Of a stretch of 64,000 nucleotides of DNA, positions 1-8,255 are shown piece by piece. The notes under the pieces are model-generated. The model saw only the letters and a list, made by a program, of their open reading frames with translations. It searched no databases and was not told where the DNA came from. This stretch comes from an uncultured Clostridia bacterium (lineage in GTDB: Bacteria > Bacillota > Clostridia > Oscillospirales > Oscillospiraceae), in the NCBI GenBank assembly GCA_947644595.1, contig CANSAE010000003.1, positions 164,631-228,630 of the forward strand, written 5' to 3'. Each line of letters begins with the position of its first letter. The stretch's first letter is position 1. The translations under genes were made by a program, and so were the position numbers.

Positions 1-151
1 TGGTCTGGTCGGTGAGAGCCTCCAGACGGTCTAATATCTGCTGTACGGCCTTGTCGGCTTCCTGCACGATGGGGTCGTCATTCCGGACAAAGCAGCCGGA
101 CAGCAGGCACAGGCTGAGTGTCAGGCACAGGAGGGTGGTCAATCGTTTCAT
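1..151 (-). CDS. Putative lipoprotein, partial (C-terminus beyond window)
   Basis: The minus-strand reading frame starts at 151 with a GAGGAG ribosome binding site seven bases upstream and runs off the window edge. The visible 50 residues begin MKRLTTLLCLTLSLCLLSGC, a short charged n-region, a hydrophobic core and a clear LSGC lipobox, so the mature protein should be lipid-anchored at Cys20. The remaining residues are polar and helical-looking (VQEADKAVQQILDRLEALT). No function can be read from the fragment. Its own promoter lies directly upstream at 180-208. Confidence 0.75.
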   Translation of the reverse strand, partial: MKRLTTLLCLTLSLCLLSGCFVRNDDPIVQEADKAVQQILDRLEALTDQT

Positions 152-179
152 AGTGTGCTCCTCATCAGAAATTGCTTTT

Positions 180-208
180 ATTATAGTGCACATCGGCGCA
201 CAAAACAA
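180..208 (-). promoter_or_regulatory. Sigma-A promoter for the lipoprotein gene
   Basis: Read on the minus strand: -35 TTGTTT (203-208), a 17-base spacer, then -10 TATAAT (180-185). It abuts the terminator stem of the upstream symporter gene, so terminator and promoter are packed back to back. Confidence 0.7.
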
Positions 209-242
209 GCCCCCGCATCAAAGGATACGGGGGCGTTTTTGC
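205..242 (-). terminator. Terminator downstream of the first symporter
   Basis: A GCCCCCG/CGGGGGC hairpin (209-236) follows the stop of the minus-strand symporter and is followed on that strand by TTGTTTTG. It also has a T-run on the plus side, so it may act both ways. Confidence 0.6.
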
Positions 243-248
243 GTGGGG

Positions 249-1646
249 TTATTTTTTCAGCCCATGGGTGGTGGACAGCACCATGCCCGTCAGAGCGAAC
301 AGGGCAATGGCGTTGGGGATGACCATGAGGTTGTTGAACATGTCGGTCAGCTCCCAGACGAAGTCGCTGCCGGTCACGGTGCCCAGGAAGATGAACACTA
401 AGGCAATGACAGAATACACGATGACGGACTTCTTGCCGAACAGGTACACCATGTTGATCTTGCCGAACAGGTTCCAGCTCAAAATGGTGGAGAAGGCAAA
501 GAAGAACAGGCAGATGGCCACGAACATGGCGCCGGCTTCCGTGCCGAACACGGTGCCGAAGGCGGTCTGGGCCAGATTGGCCTTGCCCAGGGTCTCGCTC
601 ACCGCGGCTGCACCGCACTCGGCCAGAGGGCCGTCAGCGGTGTACAGGGTGGAGATGACCACAAGGGCGTTCAGGGTCAGGACCACGAAGGTATCCATGA
701 ACACACCGATCATGGCGACTACGCCCTGGTCGTGGGGGTCGGAGACGTTGGCCTGTGCGTGGGCGTGGGGGGTGGAGCCCATGCCGGCCTCGTTGGAGAA
801 CAGGCCGCGCTTGGCACCTTGGCTGACGGCGGTTTTCAGTGCGTAGCCCACGCCGCCGCCAATGATAGCCTGGGGCTGGAAGGCGTATTTGAAGATCATG
901 CCGAAGGTGGTGGGGAGGTACTGGATCCGGGCGATAAGTACGATCAGGCCGCCCGCTAGGAAGATGGCTGCCATGACGGGGACCACCTTTTCCGTGACGG
1001 AGGCCAGACGCTGCACGCCGCCCAGGAAGATGATGCCGCAGATGACCACCAGCACGATACCTACGATCCAGGAGGGGATGCCGAAGGCGGTCTGGAAGGT
1101 GGAGCCGATGGAGTTGGACTGCACCATGCAGCCCATGAAGCCCAGGGCCAGGATGATGGCCACAGCGAAGAAGCCTGCCAGGAATTTGCCGAAGCCGCCC
1201 TTGAACGCGGTGGTGATGTAATACACCGGGCCGCCGCGGTAGGAGCCGTCCTCATCGGCCTGCCGGGTTTGGATGGCCAGGGTGGCCTCGGCGTAGATAG
1301 TGGCCATGCCGAAGAAGGCGATGACCCACATCCAGAAGATAGCGCCGGGGCCGCCGGTGAGGATCGCGCCGGAAGCGCCCACGATGTTGCCGGTGCCCAC
1401 CTGGGCGGCGATGGCGGTGGTCAGGGCCTGGAAGGAGCTCATGCCCCGTTCCTGCCGTCCGCCCCGGAGGGACAGGCTGCCGAAGGTCTTTTTCATGCCC
1501 TCGCCGAAGCAGCGCACCTGCACGAAGCGGGTGCGGATGCTGTACCACAGGCCCACGCCGATCAGCAGGAAGACCAAAATGTAATTGGACAGGTACTCAT
1601 TGATTTTCGCCACGATGGGGAATAAGGTTGCTTCTAATCCGCTCAT
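249..1646 (-). CDS. Alanine/glycine:cation symporter (AGCS family)
   Basis: A 465-residue polytopic membrane protein of the AlsT/DagA family, which imports alanine or glycine with Na+ or H+. Family hallmarks are visible: TTAIAAQVGTGNIVGAS near residues 75-93, GGPGAIFWMWVIAFFGMAT, a GGPVYYI motif near residue 140 and the GLFSNEAGMGSTP motif near 285. Length is normal for the family. A GAGAG sequence precedes the ATG. It lies downstream of a second symporter in the same orientation, 120 bases away, and may be read through from it. Substrate preference cannot be decided from sequence; unlike its neighbour it has no riboswitch directly in front. Confidence 0.93.
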   Translation of the reverse strand: MSGLEATLFPIVAKINEYLSNYILVFLLIGVGLWYSIRTRFVQVRCFGEGMKKTFGSLSLRGGRQERGMSSFQALTTAIAAQVGTGNIVGASGAILTGGPGAIFWMWVIAFFGMATIYAEATLAIQTRQADEDGSYRGGPVYYITTAFKGGFGKFLAGFFAVAIILALGFMGCMVQSNSIGSTFQTAFGIPSWIVGIVLVVICGIIFLGGVQRLASVTEKVVPVMAAIFLAGGLIVLIARIQYLPTTFGMIFKYAFQPQAIIGGGVGYALKTAVSQGAKRGLFSNEAGMGSTPHAHAQANVSDPHDQGVVAMIGVFMDTFVVLTLNALVVISTLYTADGPLAECGAAAVSETLGKANLAQTAFGTVFGTEAGAMFVAICLFFFAFSTILSWNLFGKINMVYLFGKKSVIVYSVIALVFIFLGTVTGSDFVWELTDMFNNLMVIPNAIALFALTGMVLSTTHGLKK

Positions 1647-1766
1647 TTTTCTCTCAGTTCTCCTTTATTCTTTCTGTTTTGGGTATACGAAACGCACCCA
1701 CCGAAAAAATTCGATGAATGCGTTTGGTATTTTGAAATAATTTCGTTTTTGGGGTCGGATCCGGCC

Positions 1767-3176
1767 TTATTTCTGACCTTTTTGCAAATCGACCTTGCCG
1801 AAATATTCCTTGGTGATGGACGCGACCACGCCGGACAGCACCAGCAGGGCCACCAGGTTGGGGATGGCCATCAGGCCGTTCAGGGTATCCGCGATGTCCC
1901 ACATCAGCGTACCGGAGCCGGTGGCGCCTACGATGCACATGAGGACGAACAGGACTTTGTAAATCAGATCGACGATTTTGTTGTCGTGGCTCAGGTAGCC
2001 CCAGCAGCGCTCGCCGTAGTAACTCCAGCCCAGCACGGTGGACAGGGCAAAGAAGATCAGGCTGATCTGGATGATGAGGCCGCCGATGTTGCCGGGAAGG
2101 ATGATGTTGAACGCGGCGACCGCGGCTGCGCCCTTGGATGCGAAGGCATCCAGGCCTCCGGCAGTGTCCAGCACGCCGGACAGCAGGACGGTCAGCGCGG
2201 TGATGGTGCAGATGACGATGGTGTCGAAGAACACTTCAAACACGCCCCAGATGGCCTGCTCCGCGGGCTCTTCCGTGGAGGAGGCGGCATGGGCGATGGG
2301 GGCGGAGCCGAGACCGGCCTCGTTGGAGAACACGCCCCGGGCGAAGCCCTGACGGATGGCCAGCATGATGGCGTAGCCGAAGATGCCGCCGCCGACGGCT
2401 TCAAAGCTGAAGGCTTCCTTTACGATCAGGGCCAGCGCGCCGGGAATGTCGGTGATGCGCAGGATGATGACGGCGATGCCTGCCAGCACGTAGAAGATGG
2501 ACATAAAGGGCACCAGGTAAGAAGTCACCTGGCCGATACGCTTCACGCCGCCGATGACCACGATGGCCACGATGACGGCCAGGATGATGCCCGTGACCAG
2601 GGGAGACAGGCCGAACAGGCTGGACATGGCACCGGCGATTTCATTGGTCTGGGCAATGTTGCCGATGCCGAAGCTGGCCAGGCCGCCCAGAATGGCGAAG
2701 ATGCAGGCCAGCCACTTGAAGTTCTTGCCCAGGCCGTTGGTGATGTAGTACATGGGGCCGCCGTGGAACTTGCCGTTGTCGCCGGTCTCGCGGAATTTTA
2801 CCGCCAGGGCGATCTCGGCGTACTTGGTGCACATGCCGAAGAAGGCGGAGATCCACATCCAGAACACGGCGCCGGGGCCGCCCACGAAGATGGCGCCGGT
2901 GACGCCGGCGATGTTGCCGGTGCCCACTGTGCCCGCCAGGGCGGTGGTGACGGCCTGGAAGGGGGAGAGGTTATCGCCATGGTCCTTATCCGACTTTTTG
3001 AACAGGGACCCGATGGTGTTTTTCATAATGTACCCGAAGCGCCGCACCTGCACAAAGCCCGTGCGGGCGGACAGGAAGATGCCGGTCCCCACCAGCAGGA
3101 CCAGCATGATGGGGCCCCAGGCGAAGGTATTTAACGGACCGTTGATCTTTTCAATGATTTCTACGATCTTTTCCAT
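1767..3176 (-). CDS. Glycine/alanine:cation symporter (AGCS), riboswitch-controlled
   Basis: A 469-residue AGCS symporter, paralogous to the gene that follows it. I start it at the ATG at 3176 (MEKIVEIIEKINGPLNTFAW), which has GGAGAAC eight bases upstream; the frame stays open further upstream but that part is the riboswitch leader. Signature stretches are TTALAGTVGTGNIAGVTG, GGPGAVFWMWISAFFGM, GGPMYYITNGLG and GVFSNEAGLGSAP. The glycine riboswitch and terminator in its leader argue that glycine is the physiological substrate and that expression rises when glycine is abundant, giving uptake for catabolism or Na+-linked glycine efflux. Confidence 0.94.
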   Translation of the reverse strand: MEKIVEIIEKINGPLNTFAWGPIMLVLLVGTGIFLSARTGFVQVRRFGYIMKNTIGSLFKKSDKDHGDNLSPFQAVTTALAGTVGTGNIAGVTGAIFVGGPGAVFWMWISAFFGMCTKYAEIALAVKFRETGDNGKFHGGPMYYITNGLGKNFKWLACIFAILGGLASFGIGNIAQTNEIAGAMSSLFGLSPLVTGIILAVIVAIVVIGGVKRIGQVTSYLVPFMSIFYVLAGIAVIILRITDIPGALALIVKEAFSFEAVGGGIFGYAIMLAIRQGFARGVFSNEAGLGSAPIAHAASSTEEPAEQAIWGVFEVFFDTIVICTITALTVLLSGVLDTAGGLDAFASKGAAAVAAFNIILPGNIGGLIIQISLIFFALSTVLGWSYYGERCWGYLSHDNKIVDLIYKVLFVLMCIVGATGSGTLMWDIADTLNGLMAIPNLVALLVLSGVVASITKEYFGKVDLQKGQK

Positions 3177-3223
3177 AAGTTGTTCTCCTTTTCCTTTTCT
3201 TTTTTCTGCACGGCTGTGTGCAA

Positions 3224-3252
3224 TAAAAAAACGGACAGAGGCTCTCTGTCCG
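3224..3252 (-). terminator. Intrinsic terminator of the glycine riboswitch
   Basis: On the minus strand a perfect nine-pair hairpin (CGGACAGAG, loop AGC, CTCTGTCCG; 3232-3252) is followed by seven T. Its 5' arm repeats the GGACAGAG that closes the aptamer, so aptamer and terminator can compete through mutually exclusive pairings. Confidence 0.85.
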
Positions 3253-3289
3253 CAAAAAACATAGGAAACGCACGCATGGCCTGCGTGAG

Positions 3290-3385
3290 CATCGACTCTG
3301 TCCTTTTGCCTGAGAGATTGGCGGAAAGTTCCGCTTTGCACCTTCGGCACCCGCCTGACGCGGGGTTCTCCAGAGGGCGATCGGC
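3290..3385 (-). promoter_or_regulatory. Glycine riboswitch (single aptamer)
   Basis: Minus-strand leader of the symporter. Conserved core pieces appear in order: CTCTGGAGAACCCC (5' P1 and core), GGTGCCGAAGGTGCAA, a GCGGAA/TTCCGC stem, and CTCTCAGGCAAAAGGACAGAG closing P1 (CTCTG with CAGAG). Only one core was found, so this is a singlet rather than the tandem form. It sits between a sigma-A promoter (3477-3505) and the terminator at 3224-3252, consistent with glycine-induced antitermination (an ON switch). Confidence 0.92.
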
Positions 3386-3476
3386 ATCCGGTCTTGGGAC
3401 CTGTGGTTGTGAACCCTTGGGTACGCCAGAAGCGTTTTCCCGGATACGTCATATCGCATATTTGATTGATATTGCC

Positions 3477-3505
3477 ATTGTAGCACGTGGATGGGCCGCT
3501 TTCAA
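3477..3505 (-). promoter_or_regulatory. Sigma-A promoter of the riboswitch-symporter unit
   Basis: Minus strand: -35 TTGAAA (3500-3505), 17-base spacer, -10 TACAAT (3477-3482). It lies about 100 bases upstream of the aptamer. Confidence 0.75.
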
Positions 3506-3622
3506 TGCAGGGAATTCACAAATTGTTCCCAGAAAAATGTCCGTTTTTTGAACATGTGTATAAAAATTTTGAAAAAATCGAAAAAAGCCGAAAATTTTTT
3601 GGCGGTATTTTCCGCCGTGAAC

Positions 3623-3651
3623 TTGCATGGAACGACTGTATCGTTTATAAT
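3623..3651 (+). promoter_or_regulatory. Sigma-A promoter of the GntR regulator
   Basis: -35 TTGCAT (3623-3628), 17-base spacer, -10 TATAAT (3646-3651), 22 bases before the start codon of the regulator. Confidence 0.8.
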
Positions 3652-3673
3652 ATGTCACAAGGAGAGATGTAGT

Positions 3674-4456
3674 ATGGAGAAAAATCCCGTATTGTTCAGT
3701 AAATTGTCTCTGGAGTCGGACATTCCGTTGTACAGTCAGCTTGTGAACATCATCAAGCGGAACATCACGGCGGGAACGCTGGTGCCGGGAGACCTCATCC
3801 CATCGGAGTCGGAGCTGTGCAAGACCTTTGACATCAGCCGCAGCACTGTGCGGCAGGCGGTAAGCATGCTGGAGGATGAAGGCCTGGTCATCCGCAAGCA
3901 GGGACGCGGCACCTATGTGGCGGAGCCGAAAATGAGCCGCAAGACCGAAAAACTGTACTCCTTTACCACGGAGGTGCAGTCTTTGGGGCTCAAGCCCTCC
4001 TCCAAACTGGTGGAGTATGAGGTCATCGAGCCCACGCCGGACATCGTGAAGATGCTGGAACTGGACGGTCCGGAAACAAAGGTGTATAAATTTTCCCGCA
4101 TCCGGTACAGCGACGGGGAAGCCCTGATTTTGGAGAGCTCGTTCTACCCCCAGTACATCTATCCGGACTTGACTCGGCCCATGTTGGAAAAAAGCAGCTT
4201 TTACAGTCTGCTCACGGAGCGGGGCATCGTCCCCTATGAGGCGGTAGATTCCTACGAGGCGGTGGTCATGAGCCGGCGGGAAGCGGAGTTGCTGGGGTGC
4301 CGTCCGGGGAGCGCGGCCTTTTCCGTCCAGCGGGTTACCCGCACGGAGGACGGCCGGCCCTACGAGTTCACCCAGAGCCTGGTCCGGGGGGACCGGGTGA
4401 AGCTGGATGTGTTTTTGCACAAGGATGGCGTGCGGGTGTCCCGGAACCTGGGATAA
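3674..4456 (+). CDS. GntR-family transcriptional regulator (HutC/UTRA type)
   Basis: A 260-residue repressor-type protein. The N-terminal winged helix occupies roughly residues 15-82 (PLYSQLVNIIKRNITAGTLVPGD, SESELCKTFDISRSTVRQAV, GRGTYVAEP) and a UTRA ligand-binding domain follows (YSFTTEVQSLGLKPSSK to the end). HutC/NagR-type members usually bind a small carbon-source metabolite. The start at 3674 is set by AAGGAG and by the promoter just upstream. It is divergent from the glycine riboswitch-symporter unit and followed by its own terminator, so it is monocistronic. It may control itself and the symporter promoter; the ligand is unknown. Confidence 0.9.
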   Translation: MEKNPVLFSKLSLESDIPLYSQLVNIIKRNITAGTLVPGDLIPSESELCKTFDISRSTVRQAVSMLEDEGLVIRKQGRGTYVAEPKMSRKTEKLYSFTTEVQSLGLKPSSKLVEYEVIEPTPDIVKMLELDGPETKVYKFSRIRYSDGEALILESSFYPQYIYPDLTRPMLEKSSFYSLLTERGIVPYEAVDSYEAVVMSRREAELLGCRPGSAAFSVQRVTRTEDGRPYEFTQSLVRGDRVKLDVFLHKDGVRVSRNLG

Positions 4457-4459
4457 GAA

Positions 4460-4490
4460 AAAACGGTCTGCCGAGGGCAGGCCGTTTTTG
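4460..4490 (+). terminator. Terminator after the GntR gene
   Basis: Stem CGGTCTGCC / GGCAGGCCG with loop GAG and a T5 tract, directly after the regulator stop codon. Confidence 0.85.
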
Positions 4491-4640
4491 GTTCCTGTCT
4501 GCGGCGAAAACTCGTCAAAAAAATCGCAGTATTGTTAAAATGTTGTTTGGGGAAACGGGCGTTTTTTCGTCGTTTTCGTATGGACATATTATTTACAATA
4601 TGTTAATATGTATAAGTTAAATCATAGAGAGGTGATGCTA

Positions 4641-5996
4641 ATGCCCTTTAAGTATTACGGCGGCGTTCATCCCGATGAAATGAAGCAGCCCGATCTGGCG
4701 ACTTCCTTCATCGCACAGCCGCCTCAGGTCGTCATTCCTCTTCAGATGCACATCGGCGCGCCCTGCCAGCCTTTGGTCAAGGTCGGCGACCACGTGACGA
4801 TGGGCCAGAAGATTGGCGACAATGACGCGCCCTTGTGCGCTCCGATCCATGCCTCCGTGTCCGGCACGGTGGTGGCGATCGAACCCAGACGGCACTGCGT
4901 GGTGGGAGACCTGGTGCCTTCCATCGTGATCGAAAATGACGGTCTGGACACTCCCTGCACGGACCTCGCCCCCCTGACTCCCGAGCAGCTCAAGGATCCG
5001 GACGCAATCTTGGACCGCATCCGCGAGGGCGGCGTCGTGGGTATGGGTGGCGCTATGTTCCCCACCGCTTTCAAGATCCAGGGCGGCCGGGGCAAGGTGG
5101 ATACCCTCATCATCAATGGCGCGGAGTGTGAGCCTTATCTGAACGGAGACCACCGGACCATGCTGGAGCATCCCGAAGAGCTGCTCAAGGGCATCGAACT
5201 GGTGCGCATCGCCCAGGGGGTGGATACCGCGTACTATGGCATCGAGGAGAATAAACAGGACGCCATCGACCTGCTCAACTCCCTGAACCCCGCCCAGTAC
5301 GGCGTGGTCATTGTGCCCGAGAAGGTCAAGTACCCCCAGGGCGCCGAGAAGATGCAGGTCAAGGCCAATACCAACCGGGAGGTCAAGCCCGGCGGACTGC
5401 CCTCCGGCGTGGGATGCAATGTGGTGTCCACGTTCACCTGCTGGAGCGTCTACCGCGCCTGCTACGAGGGCCGGCCCCTCATTGAGCGTGTCCTGTCCGT
5501 GGGCGGTACGGCCATCAAGCCTGCCAACGTGATGGTCCGCTTCGGAACGCCCCTGCAGTTCATCATCGACCAACTGGGCGGCTTCACCCGCCCCATCGAC
5601 CGTGTGGTTCTGGGCGGTCCCATGATGGGCTTTGCCTCCTTTGACCAGAGCTGCGGTCTCATTAAGGGCATTTCCGGTCTGCTGTGCTTCACTGAGGACG
5701 AGAACCGCGACGTGGAGAACCCCACCTGCATCCGCTGCGGCAAGTGCATTGAGGTCTGCCCCATGAAGCTCCAGCCCATCCATATGTATATGTATACCCT
5801 GAAGAAGGACTTCGACAACATGGCGAAGTTCCATGTGACGGACTGCTTCGAGTGCGGGTCCTGCACCTATAACTGTCCCGGCCGCCTGCCGCTGACGCCC
5901 ACGTTCAAGATGGGCAAGGCCATGATCAAGGCCCGGGAGTTTGAATTGAAGGCCAAGGCGGAAGCCGAGGCCGCCAAGAAGGAGGCGGAGAAGTAA
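4641..5996 (+). CDS. rnfC: Rnf complex subunit RnfC
   Basis: The peripheral Fe-S and FMN/NADH-binding subunit of the ferredoxin:NAD+ oxidoreductase, 451 residues. The N-terminus has a barrel-sandwich domain, then the glycine-rich GVVGMGGAMFPTAFK motif, then two [4Fe-4S] motifs at Cys363/366/369/373 and Cys402/405/408/412, and an Ala/Lys/Glu-rich C-terminal tail. The start at 4641 is chosen because AGAGGTG lies seven bases upstream; an upstream in-frame ATG at 4608 has no ribosome binding site. It is the first gene of a C-D-G-E-A-B operon, the usual clostridial order, and overlaps rnfD by one base. An AT-rich region at about 4560-4600 with a TACAAT box probably holds the operon promoter, but its -35 is weak. 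Confidence 0.96.
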   Translation: MPFKYYGGVHPDEMKQPDLATSFIAQPPQVVIPLQMHIGAPCQPLVKVGDHVTMGQKIGDNDAPLCAPIHASVSGTVVAIEPRRHCVVGDLVPSIVIENDGLDTPCTDLAPLTPEQLKDPDAILDRIREGGVVGMGGAMFPTAFKIQGGRGKVDTLIINGAECEPYLNGDHRTMLEHPEELLKGIELVRIAQGVDTAYYGIEENKQDAIDLLNSLNPAQYGVVIVPEKVKYPQGAEKMQVKANTNREVKPGGLPSGVGCNVVSTFTCWSVYRACYEGRPLIERVLSVGGTAIKPANVMVRFGTPLQFIIDQLGGFTRPIDRVVLGGPMMGFASFDQSCGLIKGISGLLCFTEDENRDVENPTCIRCGKCIEVCPMKLQPIHMYMYTLKKDFDNMAKFHVTDCFECGSCTYNCPGRLPLTPTFKMGKAMIKAREFELKAKAEAEAAKKEAEK

Positions 5997-7030
5997 TGGA
6001 AGAAAAAATGCTCTATCATGTCTCCGGCGCTCCCTTCATCCGTGCCAAGACGGACACCCAGCGCATCATGCTGGATGTGCTCATTGCCCTGCTGCCCGCG
6101 TTCTGCGTGGCGGTGTGGCAGTTCGGCGCTGCGGCCATCATCCGCGTGGCGGTCTCTGTGATCGCCTGCGTATTCTTTGAATTTGCTTACCGCAAGCTCA
6201 TGAAGAAAAACAGCACCATTCACGACCTGTCCGCCTGCGTCACCGGCGTGCTGCTGGTGTTCTGCATGCCTGCAGGCGTGCCCCTGTTCGTGGTCATCAT
6301 CGGCGACTTTTTGGCCATTGTGCTGGTCAAGCAGTTGTACGGCGGCATCGGCAAGAACTTTTTGAATCCCGCTTTGGCGGGCCGCGCCTTCATGCTGGCG
6401 GGTTATGCCGGACTCATGACCACTTGGGCCGTACCCTCCGCGCTGAAAACCGTGGTGGATGGCACTACCATGGCCACACCCCTGACCTATCTGAAGGCAG
6501 GAGAGGCGCTGCCGGAGTATTTCAACCTGATGGATATGTTTATCGGCAAGGTCCCCGGCTGCATCGGTGAGATCTCCACCGCCGCGCTGCTGCTGGGCTT
6601 CCTCTACCTGTTGGTACGCAAGGTCATCAGCTGGCGCATCCCCGTGACCTTCGTGGGCACTGTCGCGGTGCTGACATTGATCTTCGGCAAGAGCGGCTAC
6701 GGCAACGTGGAGTGGATGCTCTTCAACCTCTGCTCCGGCGGATTGATGCTGGGCGCCGTGTTTATGGCCACCGACTACTGCACCAGCCCCGTGACCCCCA
6801 AGGGCCAGCTTATCTTCGGCGTGGGCTGCGGTCTGCTGACTGTGCTCATCCGCTACTTCGGCGGCTATCCCGAGGGTGTGTCCTACGCCATCCTCATCAT
6901 GAACCTGCTGGTGTGGGCTATTGATAAGGCCACCCCGCAGCGTCAGTTCGGCATCTCCGCGCAGGAGCTGAAGGCTGCCAAGCAGGCCGCCAAGGCGGAA
7001 AAGAAAGCGGCAAAGGAGGCGCAGGCATGA
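5996..7030 (+). CDS. rnfD: Rnf complex subunit RnfD
   Basis: A 344-residue integral membrane subunit carrying covalent FMN. Multiple transmembrane segments are evident. The flavinylation motif reads DGTTMATPL, which places the FMN-bearing threonine at about Thr161; a Met replaces the usual Gly in this motif. The C-terminus is an Ala/Lys-rich tail. Its ATG overlaps the rnfC stop (TAATG), and its own stop overlaps rnfG (ATGA), so translation is coupled. With RnfA, RnfE and RnfG it forms the ion-translocating core. Confidence 0.95.
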   Translation: MEEKMLYHVSGAPFIRAKTDTQRIMLDVLIALLPAFCVAVWQFGAAAIIRVAVSVIACVFFEFAYRKLMKKNSTIHDLSACVTGVLLVFCMPAGVPLFVVIIGDFLAIVLVKQLYGGIGKNFLNPALAGRAFMLAGYAGLMTTWAVPSALKTVVDGTTMATPLTYLKAGEALPEYFNLMDMFIGKVPGCIGEISTAALLLGFLYLLVRKVISWRIPVTFVGTVAVLTLIFGKSGYGNVEWMLFNLCSGGLMLGAVFMATDYCTSPVTPKGQLIFGVGCGLLTVLIRYFGGYPEGVSYAILIMNLLVWAIDKATPQRQFGISAQELKAAKQAAKAEKKAAKEAQA

Positions 7031-7557
7031 ACGAAAAGACTTCTCCCAGCATTGTAAAGCTGGTGGCTGTTCTGGCAGTCATCTGCATCATCGTGTCCGC
7101 GGTCCTGGGCGGCATCAATATGATCACCTATCAGAGGATCGAGGATATCCAAACAGAAAAGACCAACGCCGCGTTCAATGCCGTGCTCCCCGCTGACGGA
7201 TATACCCAGCTGGAAGGCGACTTCGGCAACGGCATCAGCGGCATTTACGAGGCTGACACCGGCCACGTGGTGCAGCTCACCATCGGCGGCGCCCAGAGCA
7301 ACATCACCCTGGCGGTGGGGGTTGACAATGACGGCGTGGTATCCGGCGTGTCCATCATCAAGCACGGCGAGACCCCGGGCCTGGGCGCGAAAGCCACCGA
7401 AGATTCCTTCCGGAACCAGTACATCGGCATTGAAGGTTCCGCGGCCCTGACCAAGGCCGGCGGCACCATCAACGCCCTTACCGGCGCCACCATTACATCT
7501 CAGGCAGTGACCGACGCGGTGAACATCGCGCTGGATGCTGTGGCCAATTTGGGTTAA
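7027..7557 (+). CDS. rnfG: Rnf complex subunit RnfG (FMN-binding)
   Basis: A 176-residue protein with one N-terminal transmembrane helix (about residues 9-32) and an extracytoplasmic FMN-binding domain. The covalent flavin site is ALTGATITS with Thr155 as predicted acceptor; the family is flavinylated by ApbE, and no apbE gene lies in this window. Also visible is the GETPGLGAKA motif common to RnfG and NqrC. It starts inside the rnfD stop codon. Confidence 0.95.
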   Translation: MNEKTSPSIVKLVAVLAVICIIVSAVLGGINMITYQRIEDIQTEKTNAAFNAVLPADGYTQLEGDFGNGISGIYEADTGHVVQLTIGGAQSNITLAVGVDNDGVVSGVSIIKHGETPGLGAKATEDSFRNQYIGIEGSAALTKAGGTINALTGATITSQAVTDAVNIALDAVANLG

Positions 7558-7571
7558 GGAGGTAAGGCAAT

Positions 7572-8255
7572 ATGAATATTAAACAACAATTCAAAGAGGG
7601 CCTTGTTACCAATAACCCCGTTCTGGTGCAGTTGCTGGGTATGTGCTCCACCATGGCCATCACCACGTCCTTGTTCAACGGTGTGGGCATGGGTCTGTCC
7701 GTTATCATCATTCTGACTTGCTGCAACGTGGTCGTGTCCCTGTGCCGGAAGTTCATCCCGAGCGAAATTCGTCTGGCCATCTTCGTGGTTTTGATCGCCG
7801 GCTTCGTGACCATCGTCGATTTGCTGCTGAAGGCCTTTGTCCCCGCCCTGTCGGACGCGCTGGGCGTGTTTATCCCGCTGATCGTTGTCAACTGTATCGT
7901 CATCGGCCGGGCCGAGGCTTTCGCGGCCAAGAACTCCGTGGGAGCTTCCTTTGTGGACGGCATTGCCCAGGGCCTTGGCTATACGCTGGTTCTGATGGCC
8001 ATGTGTATCATCCGTGAGTTTTTGGGCAGCGGTACTTTCGGCGGCGGCCTGCTCAATGGTGCCACCAGTTTCCTGACGCTGGACGGTTCCGGTACGGGCT
8101 TCCAGATCTTCAACGGCGAGGCTTACGGCTGCCTGTTCATGATCTTGCCTCTGGGCGGCTTTTTGACGTTGGGTTGCCTGATTGCTCTGATGCAGTATGT
8201 GCTGCGCCGCAGTGCGGAAAAGAAAGAGCTGAAAGAAAAGGAGGGTGCTGAATAA
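7572..8255 (+). CDS. rnfE: Rnf complex subunit RnfE
   Basis: A 227-residue polytopic membrane subunit homologous to NqrD. The N-terminus (FKEGLVTNNPVLVQLLGMC) and the segment around IPLIVVNCIVIGRAEAFA are family hallmarks, and the C-terminal tail is charged. A strong AAGGAGGTAA site precedes the ATG, and the stop overlaps the rnfA start by one base. Together with RnfA it forms the inverted-repeat membrane core that holds an Fe-S centre in the related Nqr and Rnf complexes. Confidence 0.95.
   Translation: MNIKQQFKEGLVTNNPVLVQLLGMCSTMAITTSLFNGVGMGLSVIIILTCCNVVVSLCRKFIPSEIRLAIFVVLIAGFVTIVDLLLKAFVPALSDALGVFIPLIVVNCIVIGRAEAFAAKNSVGASFVDGIAQGLGYTLVLMAMCIIREFLGSGTFGGGLLNGATSFLTLDGSGTGFQIFNGEAYGCLFMILPLGGFLTLGCLIALMQYVLRRSAEKKELKEKEGAE

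Noticed and set aside
3376..3476. A second glycine aptamer upstream of the first
   Set aside because: I looked for another GCCGAAGG core and a second CTCTCAGGCAAAAGG closing segment on the minus strand and found neither.
4638..5834. Long minus-strand frame opposite rnfC, and similar long antisense frames opposite yjjI, hflX, the GntR gene, apgM and the flavoenzyme
   Set aside because: They mirror strongly conserved plus-strand genes, have no ribosome binding sites, and translate to His/Gly/Ala-rich sequence typical of the antisense of GC-rich genes.
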